Shown: piece after piece, positions 25,187 to 34,094 of the stretch
Layout of the letters: each line of letters begins with the position of its first letter
Numbering within the stretch: position 1 is the first letter of the stretch
NCBI RefSeq assembly: GCF_024297145.1
Contig: NZ_JANCTC010000030.1
Coordinates: 1-36,754 of the forward strand
Length of the DNA: 36,754 nucleotides
Source: Mesorhizobium sp. LMG 17147
GTDB taxonomy: Bacteria > Pseudomonadota > Alphaproteobacteria > Rhizobiales > Rhizobiaceae
Reading direction: 5' to 3'
Notes under the pieces: model-generated
What the model was told of the DNA's origin: nothing
The model's input: the letters and a program-made list of their open reading frames with translations, nothing else
Databases searched by the model: none
Program-made: the position numbers and the translations under genes

Positions 25187-27922
25187 TCAATCGCCCGGCG
25201 CGCGGATATTTAATCCAGTTTCTCGAAGCAGTTTGACTTCATCGCCGGTCAAATGCGCATGGCAGCCAGCTCCCGGACCACCGAGGCCCGACAGAATGGA
25301 TCCAAGTTGCCGCCTGCCAGCCTCCAATGCTTCCGGGTTTTGCGTCCAGCTCCTCCAGGAGGCCCCAACAGTTCGCGCGATCGCCGCACCGATTTCGCCG
25401 CAACCTTTTCGCTTGAGGATCTCGATGAATTCGTAGTCCTCGACTCCGTCGCGCAGCCATTTGAGCCTCATTGAGGGTACAACGCCCTCCACCCCGACGG
25501 GCTGCCCCGGGTAAAGAAGCATTCCCTCTCCCGGGTAATCATTACCTCCCGTCCGATAGGTCTGCACGTCGTTCCAAGGATCGCTTGTCCAAAGATCGAC
25601 GCGCCAATACAATAACCCGGTCAACTTGAGGCTCTGATTGATGAAGCCGGGCTGGATACGAAAGTTGATCGGCGAAAAATCTATCTCCCATTTGGGAGAA
25701 TATTCGTCTTGAACGAGCGCGTTGTATGACCAAACCGCATCACCCTTTGCCAGAACCTCCGCAATCCGCTCCGGTGCGCTGTCATACATTTTGGGAAGAA
25801 GCACCCAGATATCGATCGCAGAATGCCCGCTTCCAGTGCCATCGTCAAAAAGCTCTGGGGCAGGCGTCATGGTAACCAGATTGTCGATACCTGCCTCATG
25901 CAGGACGCGTGCCCAGGCTTTCATAGTTCCATAGAGGCTTTTGCAGCAGTCGATTTCGTCGGCTGTGTAGTTGAAGAGATGGAGGGCGGGATGGTGTTGA
26001 GCTGCCGCCTCTTGCACCTCTTTGAGCGATGGTGGCGGCTTCATCGCGCATTGAGCCATGCTGGCATTGCTCCACAGGCCGAGATTGGTGGATTTTAGTC
26101 CGAACCTTTCAACGAAGGAGGCTTGGTTCTGAACACGCACGTTACGCGGCATTAGCTTGTGCTTCAGTAACTCCGCCTGGGCCTGCGGAGTATTCGCATC
26201 CCAGATAAGGAAAGCAGAGTTCAACGAAGGAGTAAGCGGGAGTGTGAAGTCCCACACATGAAGCACGACCTCGCCGACAGCATTGCCCTGATCACTTGAC
26301 ACCCTCACGGTTCCGCCATAGCGGCCGGGTGGCGTGTCGGGTGGAACGGATATGTCGATCCAGATGGGCTGGTTACCGTGCGAAGGGACGGAAAAGCGGG
26401 TTGCAGGTCGGGGATGGCCCTGTGCCGCCAAAGTCATTCCCTCGGCATCCAGCGGTATCAGCCCATCAGCGTACCATCCCGGGCCAAGTGGTCGGTTCGA
26501 CCCTTTCAGGTCGGGACTGGATCGCGCCACATGGACGTAGTGTTCGCGGTAAAGCGTCACATTCTTCGCAGCGATACGGGCTCGGTTGCCTTTGCTGACC
26601 AGATCTTGGACCTGAATCGTCACGTGGGTGAGGGCGGTGCCCAGTGCACGGATTCCAACCTGGAACGACTCGGTTTCACCACGAGCTGCATAAAGCTCGA
26701 TCTTCAGCTGATCGCCGGGGGCAGCGTCTTGGCCGATTCGCTCCAAACTAGGCACGAGCCATATGACCGGTTCTCCCTGCCCAGCACCCGAAGGCAGCAG
26801 GAAGTAGAAGATGCTCAGCCCGAGCAAGAGCGCCAGCGCGGGGTGAAGCCAACGCCAGCTGCCGGCTTTTCGAAAACCGTGCAAGGCGAGTCCGCAAAGG
26901 GATCCGCACCCGTAGCTCAGGTGCACCGCCACCAGCACCGCGGGGAAGAGGAGCAGATGCATGCCCGGCGCTGTATAAGCGGCCAGTAAGGTAGCGCACA
27001 GCAACCCAATTTCGTAAAGGAACAGCATGCCTGCTGCGGGGATCAGCGCGGGCGGCCAAAATATAGAAACCGCAAACGGAATTGACAGGCTTGCTACCAG
27101 TGCGAGCGGAGCGAGATGTCGGAGCCGCAATGCGCGCCAATTCTCGACCCACGCGAGGGCGCCGCCGAATCCGTTGCCAAAATATTGCTTGCAAAGTGCG
27201 GACAGGGTTTCCCGGGGCTGATAGAAAGCTCGGATTTCCGGCCAGACATAGAGACCATAGCCGAGCCGACGTATTCTTTCGTTAAAGTCGTTATCCTCAG
27301 CACGCCAAAGATCTTCTCGCAGTGGGCCGACTTGGTCTACGATGTACTTCCAATAGCAGCCATTCCAGACCGTGTCGGCCCATCCTGCCGCGTTTTCTCT
27401 GCGAAATTTGGCAACTCCGATCCCAAAGGGACTTCTATGTGCCGCCACGATTGCACGACCGACCAGCGATGGCGAAGGTAATGGACGCGCGATTGCTCCC
27501 ACCCCTCCCGCACCTGTGGCGAGCAGCCCTGAGACGCTTTGCCGGACGACGTCGGGTTCATATTGGGCATGGGCGTCAAGACGCAGGAAGACGTCGGTCC
27601 GCATGCGAGGAACCGCCAGATTGATGGCAGCCGCAGGGCCGCGCCCCGGATTCTCGATGACGCGGGCTCGTGGGTCGCGCCGCTGCATCTGTTGCAGCAT
27701 CTGGAGCGTTCCGTCGGTTGACCCGCCGTCAACGAACCAGATTTCGGCAATCGCGGGATAATCCTGACTGACAAGGTTGGAAGCGAGTGCCTCGAGACAT
27801 GCGATCTCGTTGCGGATCGGGATAACGATGCCAACGGTCGGCTGCTCGGGAATCCGCGCTCCTGGGTAGTCGGCGAGCGCTGACCGGTATTCAGGCGGTC
27901 TTTCTTGAGAAGACTTCGGCAT
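25187..27922 (-). CDS. GT2 glycosyltransferase (ExoA-like) - membrane - DUF4091 glycosidase-like fusion
   Basis: 911 residues from the ATG at 27922, with GGAG six bases upstream; a TTG at 27934 is less likely. Residues about 29-245 are a GT2 domain resembling ExoA: GIVIPIRNE, WFVDGGSTDGT, NPGRGPAAAINLA, LRLDAHAQYEP with a D-x-H metal motif, and the acceptor-side RAEDNDFNERIRRLGY. Residues about 270-346 hold three or so membrane helices and 358-377 another (ALALLLGLSIFYFLL). The remaining 530 residues look extracytoplasmic: YAARGETESFQVGIRAL, PPGRYGGTVRV, LPLTPSLNSAF, and the DUF4091 hallmark LLYPGQPVG...PSMRLKWLRDGVEDYEFIEIL. This couples sugar addition in the cytoplasm with a glycosidase-like domain in the periplasm. 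The 5' end overlaps the next upstream gene by 32 bases. No internal stop or frameshift is visible at the joint. Confidence 0.85.
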   Translation of the reverse strand: MPKSSQERPPEYRSALADYPGARIPEQPTVGIVIPIRNEIACLEALASNLVSQDYPAIAEIWFVDGGSTDGTLQMLQQMQRRDPRARVIENPGRGPAAAINLAVPRMRTDVFLRLDAHAQYEPDVVRQSVSGLLATGAGGVGAIARPLPSPSLVGRAIVAAHRSPFGIGVAKFRRENAAGWADTVWNGCYWKYIVDQVGPLREDLWRAEDNDFNERIRRLGYGLYVWPEIRAFYQPRETLSALCKQYFGNGFGGALAWVENWRALRLRHLAPLALVASLSIPFAVSIFWPPALIPAAGMLFLYEIGLLCATLLAAYTAPGMHLLLFPAVLVAVHLSYGCGSLCGLALHGFRKAGSWRWLHPALALLLGLSIFYFLLPSGAGQGEPVIWLVPSLERIGQDAAPGDQLKIELYAARGETESFQVGIRALGTALTHVTIQVQDLVSKGNRARIAAKNVTLYREHYVHVARSSPDLKGSNRPLGPGWYADGLIPLDAEGMTLAAQGHPRPATRFSVPSHGNQPIWIDISVPPDTPPGRYGGTVRVSSDQGNAVGEVVLHVWDFTLPLTPSLNSAFLIWDANTPQAQAELLKHKLMPRNVRVQNQASFVERFGLKSTNLGLWSNASMAQCAMKPPPSLKEVQEAAAQHHPALHLFNYTADEIDCCKSLYGTMKAWARVLHEAGIDNLVTMTPAPELFDDGTGSGHSAIDIWVLLPKMYDSAPERIAEVLAKGDAVWSYNALVQDEYSPKWEIDFSPINFRIQPGFINQSLKLTGLLYWRVDLWTSDPWNDVQTYRTGGNDYPGEGMLLYPGQPVGVEGVVPSMRLKWLRDGVEDYEFIEILKRKGCGEIGAAIARTVGASWRSWTQNPEALEAGRRQLGSILSGLGGPGAGCHAHLTGDEVKLLRETGLNIRAPGD

Positions 27923-29069
27923 GAAGTGCTCCAATCATCCGTTCGCGATTGGCTTCCATGGTGTTGTCGACCATCAGCGCGCGCCCATTGCTTCGCAAGC
28001 GCTCCCGTAATTCTGGGCGGCATACCACTTGCTCAATCGCGGCTGCCAGCGCAGTGACGTTGCCTGGCGGAACAAGCATGGCTGTTTCATTGTCTTTCAG
28101 GAAAAGCGGAATTCCTCCCACGGCGGTCGCGATCGTGGGTAGACCAATGCACAGAGACTCATTGATGACTTGCGGAAAGCCTTCCGTGAAGGATGGGAGC
28201 ACGAGCACTCCGGCTTGCCGGTAAAGTTCGAACAAAGCCGGCCCGTAAGGCACGAAACCGCGAAATGTCACGTTTTCGCGTAGGCCGAGAGCCGTTGATC
28301 GAGCCTTGAGCTCCGCCTCCAGCGGTCCTGCTCCAACGATATCGAGATGGCACGACACGCCGCGCTGCTTAAGGTGCGCAAGTGCTTCGAGAAGCACGTG
28401 ATGTCCCTTTTCGGGAGCCAGCCGGCCAACGCAGATCAAACGCGTTGGATCGGGCCCGGAACACATTTCTGCAAAGGTCCTGAGCTGCGCGTCCCTCATC
28501 AGACAGGGCATATGGTCGTGCACACGGTTGCTGAAGCGGCGGTACTCCCGAGCAAGATCTCGGCCTACAGCGAACACTGTTCGGTCGCGTGCAAGCCGCT
28601 TGAAATGCCAATCAAGTGCTTTTGCGGCCGCAATGGCAGCAAGGCGTTTCAATCCCCTATGCGTGCCCATCTGCTGGATCAGGTTCTGGCGAACCACGAG
28701 GCTCACCGGCACACCGAGGGAAATGCACTGCATCGCGATCATCTGCCCTATCGGATTTGGACCGCCTATCAGGATCGCATCCCAACTCCGCGCTTGCTCG
28801 GATATTCGGCGACGTATCTCCAGGAACGTACTCGGGCTGAGGCGCCACAGCTGATACAAGTTCGGATAGTAGGGGAGCGGGCATAGCGTGATCCCAGGGT
28901 GGTCGAGCAAATAGGGCCCGCGGCCGGGTTGCGTTGCCTCGCGCCCGATGAAGATGATCTCGTCGACGGACTCGATGAAACTAGCCGGAAAAAGGATGTA
29001 AGGCTCATCCGTCGAAAGAGTGTCGCCCTCGCGCCAGAAAACCTGATCGACGAAGATGGCGAGTCGCAT
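27891..29069 (-). CDS. GT4 glycosyltransferase
   Basis: About 392 residues. The ATG at 29069 has GAGGGG seven bases upstream; a TTG at 29075 would add two residues. It has the GT-B fold: an N-terminal acceptor domain (LAIFVDQVFWREGD, ILIGGPNPIGQMIA) and a C-terminal donor domain with ICVGRLAPEKGHHVLLEALA, LDIVGAGPLEAELKA, VTFRGFVPYG and the E-x7-E motif in SFTEGFPQVINESLCIGLP. It transfers a sugar from a nucleotide donor to the growing lipid-linked repeat unit at the inner membrane. It overlaps the upstream gene by 65 bases and the fusion gene by 32, so the arm is a tightly coupled operon. Confidence 0.9.
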   Translation of the reverse strand: MRLAIFVDQVFWREGDTLSTDEPYILFPASFIESVDEIIFIGREATQPGRGPYLLDHPGITLCPLPYYPNLYQLWRLSPSTFLEIRRRISEQARSWDAILIGGPNPIGQMIAMQCISLGVPVSLVVRQNLIQQMGTHRGLKRLAAIAAAKALDWHFKRLARDRTVFAVGRDLAREYRRFSNRVHDHMPCLMRDAQLRTFAEMCSGPDPTRLICVGRLAPEKGHHVLLEALAHLKQRGVSCHLDIVGAGPLEAELKARSTALGLRENVTFRGFVPYGPALFELYRQAGVLVLPSFTEGFPQVINESLCIGLPTIATAVGGIPLFLKDNETAMLVPPGNVTALAAAIEQVVCRPELRERLRSNGRALMVDNTMEANRERMIGALHAEVFSRKTA

Positions 29070-30210
29070 GGCCAATCCCCTCTCTTTTGTCGGCGTCGTT
29101 CTCCGCCGCGCATAACGTCCAGAGTTGGCCAGTCACCGATTTCGGCTGGAACTTCTGCTCGATCCAGGCGCGCGCAAGGGTGCCGATCTCGCGCCGCATG
29201 CCCGGGTCCGTTCCGAGGCGAAGAACATGGCGCGATAGCTCGTCCGGTTCGGGTTGGGCTATGATCCCGGTAACGCCGTTCTGGATGAGGTCGGCGACGC
29301 CGTTCACTCGCGTGGCTATGCAGGGCACCCCCGCGGCCATGGCCTCGAGCACAACATTGGACATGCCTTCATAGTCGGAAGACAGCACGAAAATGTCGGC
29401 GGCGCACATGAGTTCTCGGGCATCAGGCACGGTGCCGAGAAAACGGACTCTATCGTCAAGTCCGAGACGCGCCACTTGGCTCCTCAACTCGCCGAGGCAA
29501 CCGAGGTCTTGTCCGGCAATCGCCGCCTGCACCATGCGGTGCCGAGCTACTCGTGCGATCGTATCGATGAACCGGTCGAAGCGCTTCTGCGGCGCAAGTC
29601 GGCCTACCCCAAGCACCAGCACTGAGTCATCGCGCAGACCAAGGCGACGACGCCACTCGGCACGCCAGTTGGCTATCTGATCAGATGGGAAAATCTCGAC
29701 CACATTGGGCACATAGACAACAGACCTTTTTGAGCCGAGGCGGTGCGCGAGTTGCTCCTGAGTCTCGCGGGAATTGCAAACCGCTATAGAGATGCCGGCC
29801 ACGCTCACCCAAGACCATAAGCCGCGCCATTCTGTCGGCAGATCAGCAAACAACGTGTTGCGGAATGATCCGATGCGTCGGATGCCCAGCCCCGTCAAGG
29901 CGAGCGCGAACACATTGGTATAGGACGACCAGGAAAAGAAGCATCGTGTTTTGCGGGCGACGCATGCCGCACGCAATTGCCGCATCTTATCCAGGCGGCG
30001 GCCCTTCAACAGCACCACAGGAATACCGAGCTTGCGGATCGGAGCTTCCCAGAACCCGAGCTCGCCCGACACATAGACAGTGGGGGCCCAGCGGGCAAAA
30101 TCACAATGGGCGAGAAAATGATACAGTTGCCGCTCTGTTCCGCCTTGCCCGAGCTGTCCGACGACCACGGCGATCGCCTCCGGTTGCCTCGAACCGCGTG
30201 CCGCGCCCAT
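29005..30210 (-). CDS. GT4 glycosyltransferase
   Basis: 401 residues from the ATG at 30210, which overlaps the preceding stop by one base (TAATG). The GT-B N-terminal domain begins AIAVVVGQLGQGGTERQLYH, where GGTERQ is typical of GT4 enzymes. The donor domain has LGVGRLAPQKRFDRFID, VRFLGTVPDARELMCAADIF and the E-x7-E motif in SSDYEGMSNVVLEAMAAGVP. The last 30 residues are basic and overlap the next gene. Donor and acceptor sugars cannot be read from the sequence. Confidence 0.9.
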   Translation of the reverse strand: MGAARGSRQPEAIAVVVGQLGQGGTERQLYHFLAHCDFARWAPTVYVSGELGFWEAPIRKLGIPVVLLKGRRLDKMRQLRAACVARKTRCFFSWSSYTNVFALALTGLGIRRIGSFRNTLFADLPTEWRGLWSWVSVAGISIAVCNSRETQEQLAHRLGSKRSVVYVPNVVEIFPSDQIANWRAEWRRRLGLRDDSVLVLGVGRLAPQKRFDRFIDTIARVARHRMVQAAIAGQDLGCLGELRSQVARLGLDDRVRFLGTVPDARELMCAADIFVLSSDYEGMSNVVLEAMAAGVPCIATRVNGVADLIQNGVTGIIAQPEPDELSRHVLRLGTDPGMRREIGTLARAWIEQKFQPKSVTGQLWTLCAAENDADKREGIGHATRHLRRSGFLARGRHSFDG

Positions 30211-31610
30211 TAGTCAAACTCGCTTTTGGAGGCGTCCTTTGCACTTGGGATGTGCCGGTCTTGCTCTTGGTGCGTCTGGATCGTAGCTGATTGTTCGGCA
30301 GGCTGCCGGCCTTGCGCCGCCTTATCTATTTCGCCGATCACCGCTACGGGACCCGGCAGCTGGTTGGAAGGAAGCAAGACTTTGACGATGTCGCCGGGCA
30401 ACAGTTCGGTATGTTCGTCTGCCGGGACGCGGCGCCAATCCTGCTCGACTTTGCGCGTGATTGTGATCACGGGCGGCGCAGCCGTTCCAAGCATTTCAGA
30501 GGGTGAAGTCGTCCCGCCAGGGCGAAGCTTCTCACTGGCAGCCCTCAATCGCAACTCCGCTCCAGCTAGTCTCTCGCTCGTCTCTCTAATGTCTTGAAGG
30601 AGTCCGATCCGACGCGAGTTTGTCGTCTTGTTGAGAGTCTGCGCTGAGGCCTCCCGTCCTCGCTGGATTTCCATCTTGTTTACAATTGTCTGAAGCTGGC
30701 GCGTGGAAGACAGCAGCACCGCGCGGCGTGCCTCCGACACCCGCGTAGCTTGCACGTTGCCGGCCTCGAACAGCGCGGTGAGCTTTTCAAGCTCTTGTGC
30801 ATCAGCCTGTGCTCCGCTTTTTTCCTTCTCTTCCTGTTGAGCCAGAATTGCGATCTGCCCGTCCGCTTGCTTCATCGCGGCGCGAATTGAGGCGATTTCC
30901 TGATGGTAGCTTTCTTGTGAGGTTTTCAGCAAATTCAGTTCAGACTGAATGAGGTTTGCCAGATTGGCAGCGGGAATCAGCTGGGTTGCCGGAATATTCG
31001 CTTCGAAGCTGTCTGCATCGTTCAGTTCGGCTTGCAGCCGGGACAGGTGCACGGTTTCTCTGACATATTCCAACGCGTGAAGATTGTAATCCTCGCGCAA
31101 GTCCACCAATTGGTTAGGATCAGCCGTGGCATGGCTTCCCCGTATGGTGCTGTAGCCCCCCGAAAGGGCAACGGCCTGTCCAACCGCCATAAGAGGCCGG
31201 AACGCATACTGACCTGGCGTCAAGACGTCGCCATCGACGTAGATAGGTCGGTATTCGGCAACGGTTGCCGCGATATCAGTAGGGAGAACCAGAACGCTAT
31301 ATTCGCGGCCGTCGGGAGTCCTTTCCCGGAACAGTCGTGTCGGCAGCGCCGCTGCGATTTTGTTCCGCATTTCTGCGGCCGTCAAACCTGCGATTTCGAT
31401 AGTCCCAAGCGTCGGCAGAGATATCGTTCCATCGAACTCGATGGGGACACGATGATGCCACTCCGGCAATCCTTCGATGGTGACCTCTATCGCGTCACCT
31501 GGCGCAAGTTTGTATTCCGTTGCGGCTGCATTGCTCACGAGAGTGAACAGGAGTGGTATCCAGCCGACGCTTAGCATTTGGCGCCATAGGCCTAACCTTG
31601 CTATCTTCAT
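30210..31610 (-). CDS. ExoF-like periplasmic/outer-membrane polysaccharide export protein
   Basis: 466 residues. A cleavable signal peptide ends near SNAAA; there is no lipobox, unlike the export protein at 3344. The Poly_export domain is YKLAPGDAIEVTIEGLPEWH, ISLPTLGTIEIAGLTAAEMR, and an SLBB-like part reads RPIYVDGDVLTPGQYAFRPL, AVALSGGYSTIRG. Residues about 190-370 form a long Gln/Glu/Ala-rich coiled coil, and a second export-type element (HTELLPGDIVKVLLP) follows. This layout matches ExoF of Sinorhizobium meliloti (about 420 residues), required for succinoglycan. It heads the minus arm of the second cluster, opposite the co-polymerase gene. Confidence 0.87.
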   Translation of the reverse strand: MKIARLGLWRQMLSVGWIPLLFTLVSNAAATEYKLAPGDAIEVTIEGLPEWHHRVPIEFDGTISLPTLGTIEIAGLTAAEMRNKIAAALPTRLFRERTPDGREYSVLVLPTDIAATVAEYRPIYVDGDVLTPGQYAFRPLMAVGQAVALSGGYSTIRGSHATADPNQLVDLREDYNLHALEYVRETVHLSRLQAELNDADSFEANIPATQLIPAANLANLIQSELNLLKTSQESYHQEIASIRAAMKQADGQIAILAQQEEKEKSGAQADAQELEKLTALFEAGNVQATRVSEARRAVLLSSTRQLQTIVNKMEIQRGREASAQTLNKTTNSRRIGLLQDIRETSERLAGAELRLRAASEKLRPGGTTSPSEMLGTAAPPVITITRKVEQDWRRVPADEHTELLPGDIVKVLLPSNQLPGPVAVIGEIDKAAQGRQPAEQSATIQTHQEQDRHIPSAKDASKSEFD

Positions 31611-31864
31611 GACGTCCCCGACGCGTTTGCTCGTGAACCGGTTGGCTCGCCCCGACGGAGCATGGATTGATCCTGAAGATCTCGATCCGGCGCCTCAAAG
31701 TCGCATTCTTTTGTGCCCGCCGACACCATCTGAACGCATGAAGACGCACCTCCGCGGGCTCCTTAGGAATTGAATACCGGGTTCCCCAGACGGCGCGGCA
31801 TCGGAGGCCAAGCATGCCATCCACATTTCCGAAGTTGTCCTGACGAAATAGAAGGCCGCAAGTC
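31611..31864. promoter_or_regulatory. Divergent promoter region of the second EPS cluster
   Basis: 254 bases separate two divergent operon heads, so promoters for both arms must lie here. AAGG at about 31852-31855 precedes the ATG at 31865, and GGGGACG precedes the minus-strand ATG at 31610. I could not pick convincing -35/-10 pairs or a regulator site. Confidence 0.55.
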
Positions 31865-34018
31865 ATGGAACGCGTTAAGGTACCAGGCGGGAGATACTCT
31901 CGAATAGACGGTTCGGCGCCTTCGGATTCGCGACCGGATCCTGGAGTCCAATTTTCCAAACTGACCGACATCGTGAGGCGGCACACGGTCTTAATAGGTG
32001 CCATAGCAGGGTTCGGCACTTTCGTGACTTTCATTGCCGCCTTGGCAGTCCCGCCTTCTTACACGGCAACGGCTCAGCTCATGATCGACCCTGGCCCGCG
32101 CGATGCGAACTCAACTCAGTCGACCATATTCGAAACCGTCGATCCGACCGTGATCGATACGGCAATCGCTCTTCTAACTGCCGAAGATCATATCCGCTCG
32201 GTTCAGGCCAGCCTCTACGATCACCCGGACTTTCAGTCGGAAACGCCAGACGAAACCTCGGTATTGAGGAATTCCATCAAAACATTACGGGCACGGCTCC
32301 GGGCGTTGATTGGCTCGATAAAAAGGATCTTTCCCACACCGGATTCAGAAGCCGAGGCTGGTGATGCGCGGCCAGGTGTTCCCACCGTCGGGGAACTCAG
32401 AGCTGGCGTAAAGGTCAATCAAGAGCGCCGCTCCCGTGTCATCTCCGTGAGCTACACCGACGAGAGTCCTGAAAAGGCCGCAGCCATAGTCAACCAATTC
32501 GTGGACCTCCACATCAATGAGCTGCGTGATCGGAACCGGCGGCAGGCCAGACGTTTGCTGGCTTGGCTGGACCAGAGACTAGTGGAGGTCAAATCCGAGG
32601 TTCATCAAGCGGAAGAGAGGATGGAATCGTTCCGCATTCTTCACGGAATGAGCAATGTCGAGGCGGATACAGAACTGATCGCCCAAACGAGGCGGCAGCT
32701 TGCACGTGCGAGATCCGAAATAGCGGTCAGAGAGGCTGCTATCGATAGGCCTCGTGATACCGCAGCTACAGGTGAGGAGCAGGCCAAGAGTCACGATATG
32801 CCGGCTCCAGAACCAGGTGCAGTAAGCGACCCCGAAAATGAGCGTTCGCGGGCTCGGTTGAAGAACGAGGCCGAAATAATTCGCTCACAAGCCTCGATGC
32901 TGGAGCAAGATCTGAAGTCACTGCAGAGCCAGGCCGCCGACCGCCTCGCTTCCGAAGCCGAACTTCGCTTTCTCGAGCGCCAAAGCGCTTCCGCCGCGAA
33001 CCATTACGCCGATCTTCTCCGGCGCAAGCAAAATTTGGCCGAGGAGCAGGACGCGACAGTGGCGGCGCATGTCCTCACATCTGCCCGAGCGCCGACGCGC
33101 CCAAGCTCGATCAACCCGATCCTCTTTATTCCGGCCGCCCTCATCGCCTTCCCGGCTTTCGGATTGGCTATCGCAGTTATTCTCGAGCGCATGGACCGAA
33201 GCCTGCGGAGCGAACGTGACATAGTTGACGCCCTTGGAGTCTCGTGCATCGGCCTTGTCCCTGACATTCGGTGGACTTACCGCCGCCAGAGCGACCGCTA
33301 TTTGTTCGATGGGCCATCATCGGCATACGATCAGGCCATCTATTCGATCGTGGCAGCAACCCTCCAACCTGCTGGCCCGAATGCTAAGCCGATGGTCATT
33401 CTCGTGACGTCCAGTGTGCCTGGCGAGGGCAAGACAACGCTTGCGACAAGTTTCGCGGCCTGCGCGGCGCGTCTTGGCCGCCGGGTTCTCCTGATCGACC
33501 GCGACCTGCACGAGCTAAAGGATCCGTCAACTACAGCTGCATTCGAAATCGCGCGCCGGAATGGTGACCACACGCATTCGCCCGAATATACGAGCGCTGG
33601 GCCCGTTAGCCGCATCCCAGATCTGGATTGCGACCATCTTCTGGTGCGGCGGACAGGTGCTGACCAACCTTCGCTTTTTGTGGCTCAGAAAATCGTGGAT
33701 GTCTGTCAGGGGCTGCGCGGACGCTATGATTGCGTCATCATTGACGCCCCGCCGACATTCGCACCGGAAACCCGCCTCCTTTCCGCCGTAGCCGACGAGG
33801 TGATTTTCGCAGTGCGGTGGGGAAGTACCAGGCGCGAGGTCGCCGGCAATGCCCTCCAGCAGTTGCGTTGCTCCAATCGGTTCGAAAGCCTGACCAATGT
33901 TCATGCGGTGCTGACGCGCGTCCATCTGCGGAAGCATGCACGGTACCGATTTGGGGATATCGGTGAATTCCTTCAGAAGCACCGAAAATACTATTCGCGC
34001 TCCGGTCTTTGGAATTAA
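31865..34018 (+). CDS. ExoP-like polysaccharide co-polymerase with degenerate kinase domain
   Basis: 717 residues. A Wzz-type domain (HTVLIGAIAGFGTFVTFIAA helix, then YTATAQLMIDPGPRD) and long coiled coils lead to a second helix (ILFIPAALIAFPAFGLAIAV). The nucleotide domain has Walker A SSVPGEGKTTLATSFA near residue 520 and Walker B CVIIDAPP. Walker A' reads LLIDRDLHEL instead of the DGDLRRP type, and the region after it is short. The C terminus has only three tyrosines (RYRF, KYYS) rather than a cluster. It probably controls chain length, but regulation by tyrosine phosphorylation looks weaker than in the first system. No phosphatase accompanies this cluster. Confidence 0.88.
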   Translation: MERVKVPGGRYSRIDGSAPSDSRPDPGVQFSKLTDIVRRHTVLIGAIAGFGTFVTFIAALAVPPSYTATAQLMIDPGPRDANSTQSTIFETVDPTVIDTAIALLTAEDHIRSVQASLYDHPDFQSETPDETSVLRNSIKTLRARLRALIGSIKRIFPTPDSEAEAGDARPGVPTVGELRAGVKVNQERRSRVISVSYTDESPEKAAAIVNQFVDLHINELRDRNRRQARRLLAWLDQRLVEVKSEVHQAEERMESFRILHGMSNVEADTELIAQTRRQLARARSEIAVREAAIDRPRDTAATGEEQAKSHDMPAPEPGAVSDPENERSRARLKNEAEIIRSQASMLEQDLKSLQSQAADRLASEAELRFLERQSASAANHYADLLRRKQNLAEEQDATVAAHVLTSARAPTRPSSINPILFIPAALIAFPAFGLAIAVILERMDRSLRSERDIVDALGVSCIGLVPDIRWTYRRQSDRYLFDGPSSAYDQAIYSIVAATLQPAGPNAKPMVILVTSSVPGEGKTTLATSFAACAARLGRRVLLIDRDLHELKDPSTTAAFEIARRNGDHTHSPEYTSAGPVSRIPDLDCDHLLVRRTGADQPSLFVAQKIVDVCQGLRGRYDCVIIDAPPTFAPETRLLSAVADEVIFAVRWGSTRREVAGNALQQLRCSNRFESLTNVHAVLTRVHLRKHARYRFGDIGEFLQKHRKYYSRSGLWN

Positions 34019-34094
34019 CCCGAACCGGCGCCCTCCGGTCAGAGGTCACGACCCAGCACACAATGCGTTTTCGCCAAAGAGTGGGAGTTGGACG

